Shown one piece after another: positions 62,225-64,000 of a stretch of 64,000 nt of DNA; within the stretch, counting starts at the first letter, position 1; the number at the start of each line of letters is the position of its first letter. This stretch comes from Poriferisodalis sp963663635 (GTDB lineage Bacteria > Actinomycetota > Acidimicrobiia > Acidimicrobiales > Poriferisodalaceae). Under the pieces are notes generated by a model. The model saw only the letters and a list, made by a program, of their open reading frames with translations, searched no databases and was not told where the DNA came from. A program made the translations under genes and the position numbers. The stretch covers positions 1 through 64,000 of the forward strand of contig CAXXMY010000016.1 of NCBI GenBank assembly GCA_963663635.2. Reading direction: 5' to 3'.

Positions 62225-62844
62225 GACCCCGAATGTTCTCGCAATCGCGCCGAACAAGGCCGAGCGGATCGGCAGCGAAACGCGGCGTCACGACGACGAC
62301 CGCTGGTCAGTGGCCCGATAGGCCCGCCAGCGCAGCGAACACGAGCGGGAAGCGAATGGAGTCACCATCGCGGCCGCACCTCCCGAGCCCAGCCCAAAGA
62401 GAACGACACAGCGATGAATCGGGCATCGTTGGCCTCGAAGTGCTGCCGTTGCTCGTGGTCGTCTTCGTTGTGGGCACGCTCGTGTTCGCCCAGTCATGGA
62501 TGGCGCTCGACGCCAAGATTGCTGCGACCGCGGGTGCGCGCGAGGCGGCTCGAACCTTCGCCGAGCATCCTGGGGCTCGACCGGCGCGCGCGGCCGAAGC
62601 CACATCGCAGGCTGGTTTGCGTGCGATGTCCGGCTACGGCCTCGCAGGCACCGCTCGTGTCGTCGCCATCGGCGCGGTCAGCAATTCCCGCTGCGCGCGC
62701 GTGACCTTCGAGGCCGCATATGAGGTTCCGCGCCTCGCCTTGCCCACAAGCGCCTGGTCACAGGTCACGGTGCGGGCCCGCAGTACCGAGACCGTCGATC
62801 CGTTTCGTCACGGACTCGAAGGCCGCGCTCGGTGCATCGCGTGA
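62221..62844 (+). CDS. TadE-like pseudopilin 2
   Basis: A 207-residue protein with an unusually long basic, Ser/Thr/Pro-rich leader of about 65 residues. DESGIVGLEVLPLLVVVFVVGTLVFAQSWMALDAKIAATAGAREAARTF follows, which matches TadE closely. The true start may be downstream, for example ATG 62356 (MESPSRPHLP), since the leader is not conserved-looking. The ATG at 62221 overlaps the preceding stop (ATGA). Confidence 0.68.
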   Translation: MRPRMFSQSRRTRPSGSAAKRGVTTTTAGQWPDRPASAANTSGKRMESPSRPHLPSPAQRERHSDESGIVGLEVLPLLVVVFVVGTLVFAQSWMALDAKIAATAGAREAARTFAEHPGARPARAAEATSQAGLRAMSGYGLAGTARVVAIGAVSNSRCARVTFEAAYEVPRLALPTSAWSQVTVRARSTETVDPFRHGLEGRARCIA

Positions 62845-62885
62845 GTCGGCTGCTTCCCGGCGACGCGCAGAGCTGAACTGCGCCG

Positions 62886-63341
62886 ATGTCTCCCACCGGC
62901 ACCTGCGAGCGCGGCACGGTGCTCTTTCTGGTGCCGACAGGCGTTCTCATCGTGATGCTGCTCGCTGCGGTAACTGTCGATGCGGCCGCCGCATTCCTGG
63001 CCGAGCGCGAGGCCGCGGATGCTGCCGCGTCGCTGGCAAACGACCTGGTCACGATGGCGATCGACGAAGCGCACTTGCGACGCTCGGGAAACTACCGGGT
63101 CAGCGCTTCGCGCTTGGCTTCGCTGTCGCGATGGACCCGCAGCGCTGCGCTCGACCGACTCTCGGCGGTGTTCGAGCCCAATTCGGTCGTGGTCCACGTG
63201 TCCGCTGTCGGCCCGACGACCGTGCGCGTCTCCGTTGCCGGAGCGGCACGGCGTGTCATCGGGCTGCCCGCGGGCGTCAATGGCCCCCGGTTGCGGCATG
63301 TGGAGGCTCACGCCACGGGACACGTGCAGCTCTCCCGTTGA
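62886..63341 (+). CDS. TadG-like (Rv3654c-type) pilus assembly protein
   Basis: A 151-residue protein. ERGTVLFLVPTGVLIVMLLAAVTVDAAAAFLAEREAADAAASLANDLV is a membrane helix followed by an alpha segment, as in the N-terminus of TadG-like proteins. The soluble remainder is short, as is typical for actinobacteria. It lies 41 bp after the TadE-like gene and appears to end the core pilus genes. Confidence 0.65.
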   Translation: MSPTGTCERGTVLFLVPTGVLIVMLLAAVTVDAAAAFLAEREAADAAASLANDLVTMAIDEAHLRRSGNYRVSASRLASLSRWTRSAALDRLSAVFEPNSVVVHVSAVGPTTVRVSVAGAARRVIGLPAGVNGPRLRHVEAHATGHVQLSR

Positions 63342-63440
63342 ACGTCGACTGTCTTTCCTCGCTCGACTGTCTCTCGCCCGCCTTTCCTCGCTCGATAAAA
63401 GGTTTTCCATATTTGTCGATGTGTTTCATATATTTTTCGG
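63342..63440 (+). promoter_or_regulatory. AT-rich promoter-like gap with short direct repeats
   Basis: CTTTCCTCGCTCGA occurs twice (about 63351 and 63381) and TCGACTGTCT twice, followed by an AT-rich run (ATAAAAGG, then TTTCATATATTTTTC) directly before the kinase-like GTG. In this GC-rich genome such a run suggests a separate promoter for the kinase-like gene. Confidence 0.4.
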
Positions 63441-64000
63441 GTGATCAGAAGCCCGACCATACGCGACGACGGCTCCGGCAATCCGACCCTGGTGAAGCAC
63501 GCGATCGGCGACGGATGCCGCCGACTCCGCCACGAAGCCGAGATTCTCGTCGCAGCAAGCGGTGTGAACGTCGTCGAAGTGGTCGGCCTCGACGTACACG
63601 AGGACCGGTGCGAGCTCTCACTTCGCTATCTCGAAGCTGCGACGCTTGCCGAGCACCCGGCTCTGGACCTCGCAGAGTTGCTCAGAGTGCTCCTTGGTGT
63701 CGGCGCCGCTGTCGCTGAGCTTCATCGGCGGGGAATCCGTCACGGTGCACTCGGTCGGGACCACATCCTCGTGGAACCTCACGGCTTGCCGGTGCTGTGC
63801 GGCTTCGGCGAGGCCACCGGCCCCGAGGATCGCGAGCAGTATCCATCGGCTTCAGATCTGACCGCCTTGGCGTCACTCGCTGAGGTCGAATTGACGCGGA
63901 CCGAGCACATGGCCGTCTCGGGAATCGAGCGACGTCATTGCGGCGAGGCGCGTGCGGCTTGCCGTGATCTGACCGCCTCAGCAGCTGGGGCTCCGAACGA
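63441..64000 (+). CDS. Kinase-fold protein lacking catalytic HRD and DFG residues (pseudokinase candidate), 3' end outside the window
   Basis: The frame is open from GTG 63441 to the end of the window (about 186 codons). LVKHAIGDGCRRLRHEAEIL resembles the N-lobe Lys and alphaC Glu of Ser/Thr kinases. The central HRRGIRHGALGRDHILVEPHGLPVLCGFGEA aligns with the catalytic and Mg loops. But His-Arg-Asp is HGA and Asp-Phe-Gly is GFG, so neither catalytic Asp is present. A Gly-rich loop is not seen; the N-lobe is short or starts upstream. The gene follows the pilus operon and may regulate or scaffold it. Confidence 0.65.
   Translation, partial: MIRSPTIRDDGSGNPTLVKHAIGDGCRRLRHEAEILVAASGVNVVEVVGLDVHEDRCELSLRYLEAATLAEHPALDLAELLRVLLGVGAAVAELHRRGIRHGALGRDHILVEPHGLPVLCGFGEATGPEDREQYPSASDLTALASLAEVELTRTEHMAVSGIERRHCGEARAACRDLTASAAGAPN

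Noticed and set aside
1..64000. CRISPR arrays, integrases, toxin-antitoxin or phage-defence islands
   Set aside because: No spaced direct repeats, cas genes, tyrosine/serine integrases or recognised defence genes were seen. The mobile DNA is made up of insertion sequences only.

Overview
The window is about 64 kb of high-GC DNA. Its housekeeping genes look like those of a deep-branching actinobacterium, probably class Acidimicrobiia or a near relative. This is inferred from a class II (B12-dependent) ribonucleotide reductase, an actinobacterial SOS box before lexA, a DUF3039 protein, a coproporphyrin-type ferrochelatase with a Cys-rich tail, and a reduced actinobacterial Tad pilus locus. No rRNA is present, so the placement is indirect.

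Layout. 1-4.4 kb is insertion-sequence scrap: an IS3 element carrying two nested IS110 elements, then the 3' part of an HNH nuclease gene and a low-complexity repeat. 4.4-9.9 kb has an amidohydrolase and a threonine aldolase (+), then a Baeyer-Villiger-type monooxygenase and a nitrobindin-like protein (-). 10-13.6 kb holds a dead IS1380 copy, a thioesterase, a peroxiredoxin with an in-frame UGA at its catalytic position (candidate selenoprotein), and an IS30 element at that gene's 5' end. 13.8-16.6 kb has a sterol C14-reductase-like gene, tRNA-Val, an inositol-phosphatase-family gene and an orphan gene. 16.6-25.6 kb is one leftward oligopeptide ABC operon: two tandem binding proteins, two permeases and two ATPases, one ATPase carrying a large membrane insertion. 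25.7-41.9 kb is core information and metabolism: tRNA-Met, tRNA-Asn, dnaG, an N-truncated PPDK, glyS, uppS-recO, dinG, phoH-ybeY-hlyC/corC-era, and an MFS-ferrochelatase fusion. 42-50.5 kb has nrdJ, a RibD reductase domain, lexA, nudC, cysS, a CPBP protease and a small helix-turn-helix protein.

50.7-64 kb is a Tad-type pilus operon (CpaB-, CpaE-, CpaF-, TadB-, TadC-like, a small pilin candidate, three TadE/TadG-like proteins, then a kinase-fold protein lacking HRD and DFG). The operon is split in codon 24 of cpaF by a 5.7-kb stack of nested elements. IS1380 entered cpaF (5-bp duplication CTTAG). An IS3 entered that IS1380 (4-bp duplication CCAA). An IS30 then entered the IS3 orfB, and an IS110 entered the IS3 terminal repeat. 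Removing the stack restores cpaF in frame.

Main signals for follow-up: (1) a UGA-containing peroxiredoxin with an adjacent hairpin of bacterial SECIS geometry; (2) three IS110 insertions whose 5' non-coding regions contain short segments matching their own left and right target flanks at equivalent scaffold positions, as expected for bridge-RNA guides, two of them at the same point of IS3 terminal repeats; (3) an OppF-type ATPase with about 235 residues of membrane sequence between Q-loop and signature motif; (4) an MFS transporter fused in frame to a ferrochelatase; (5) the cpaF disruption. Everything here was read by eye; no database search, alignment or folding program was run.
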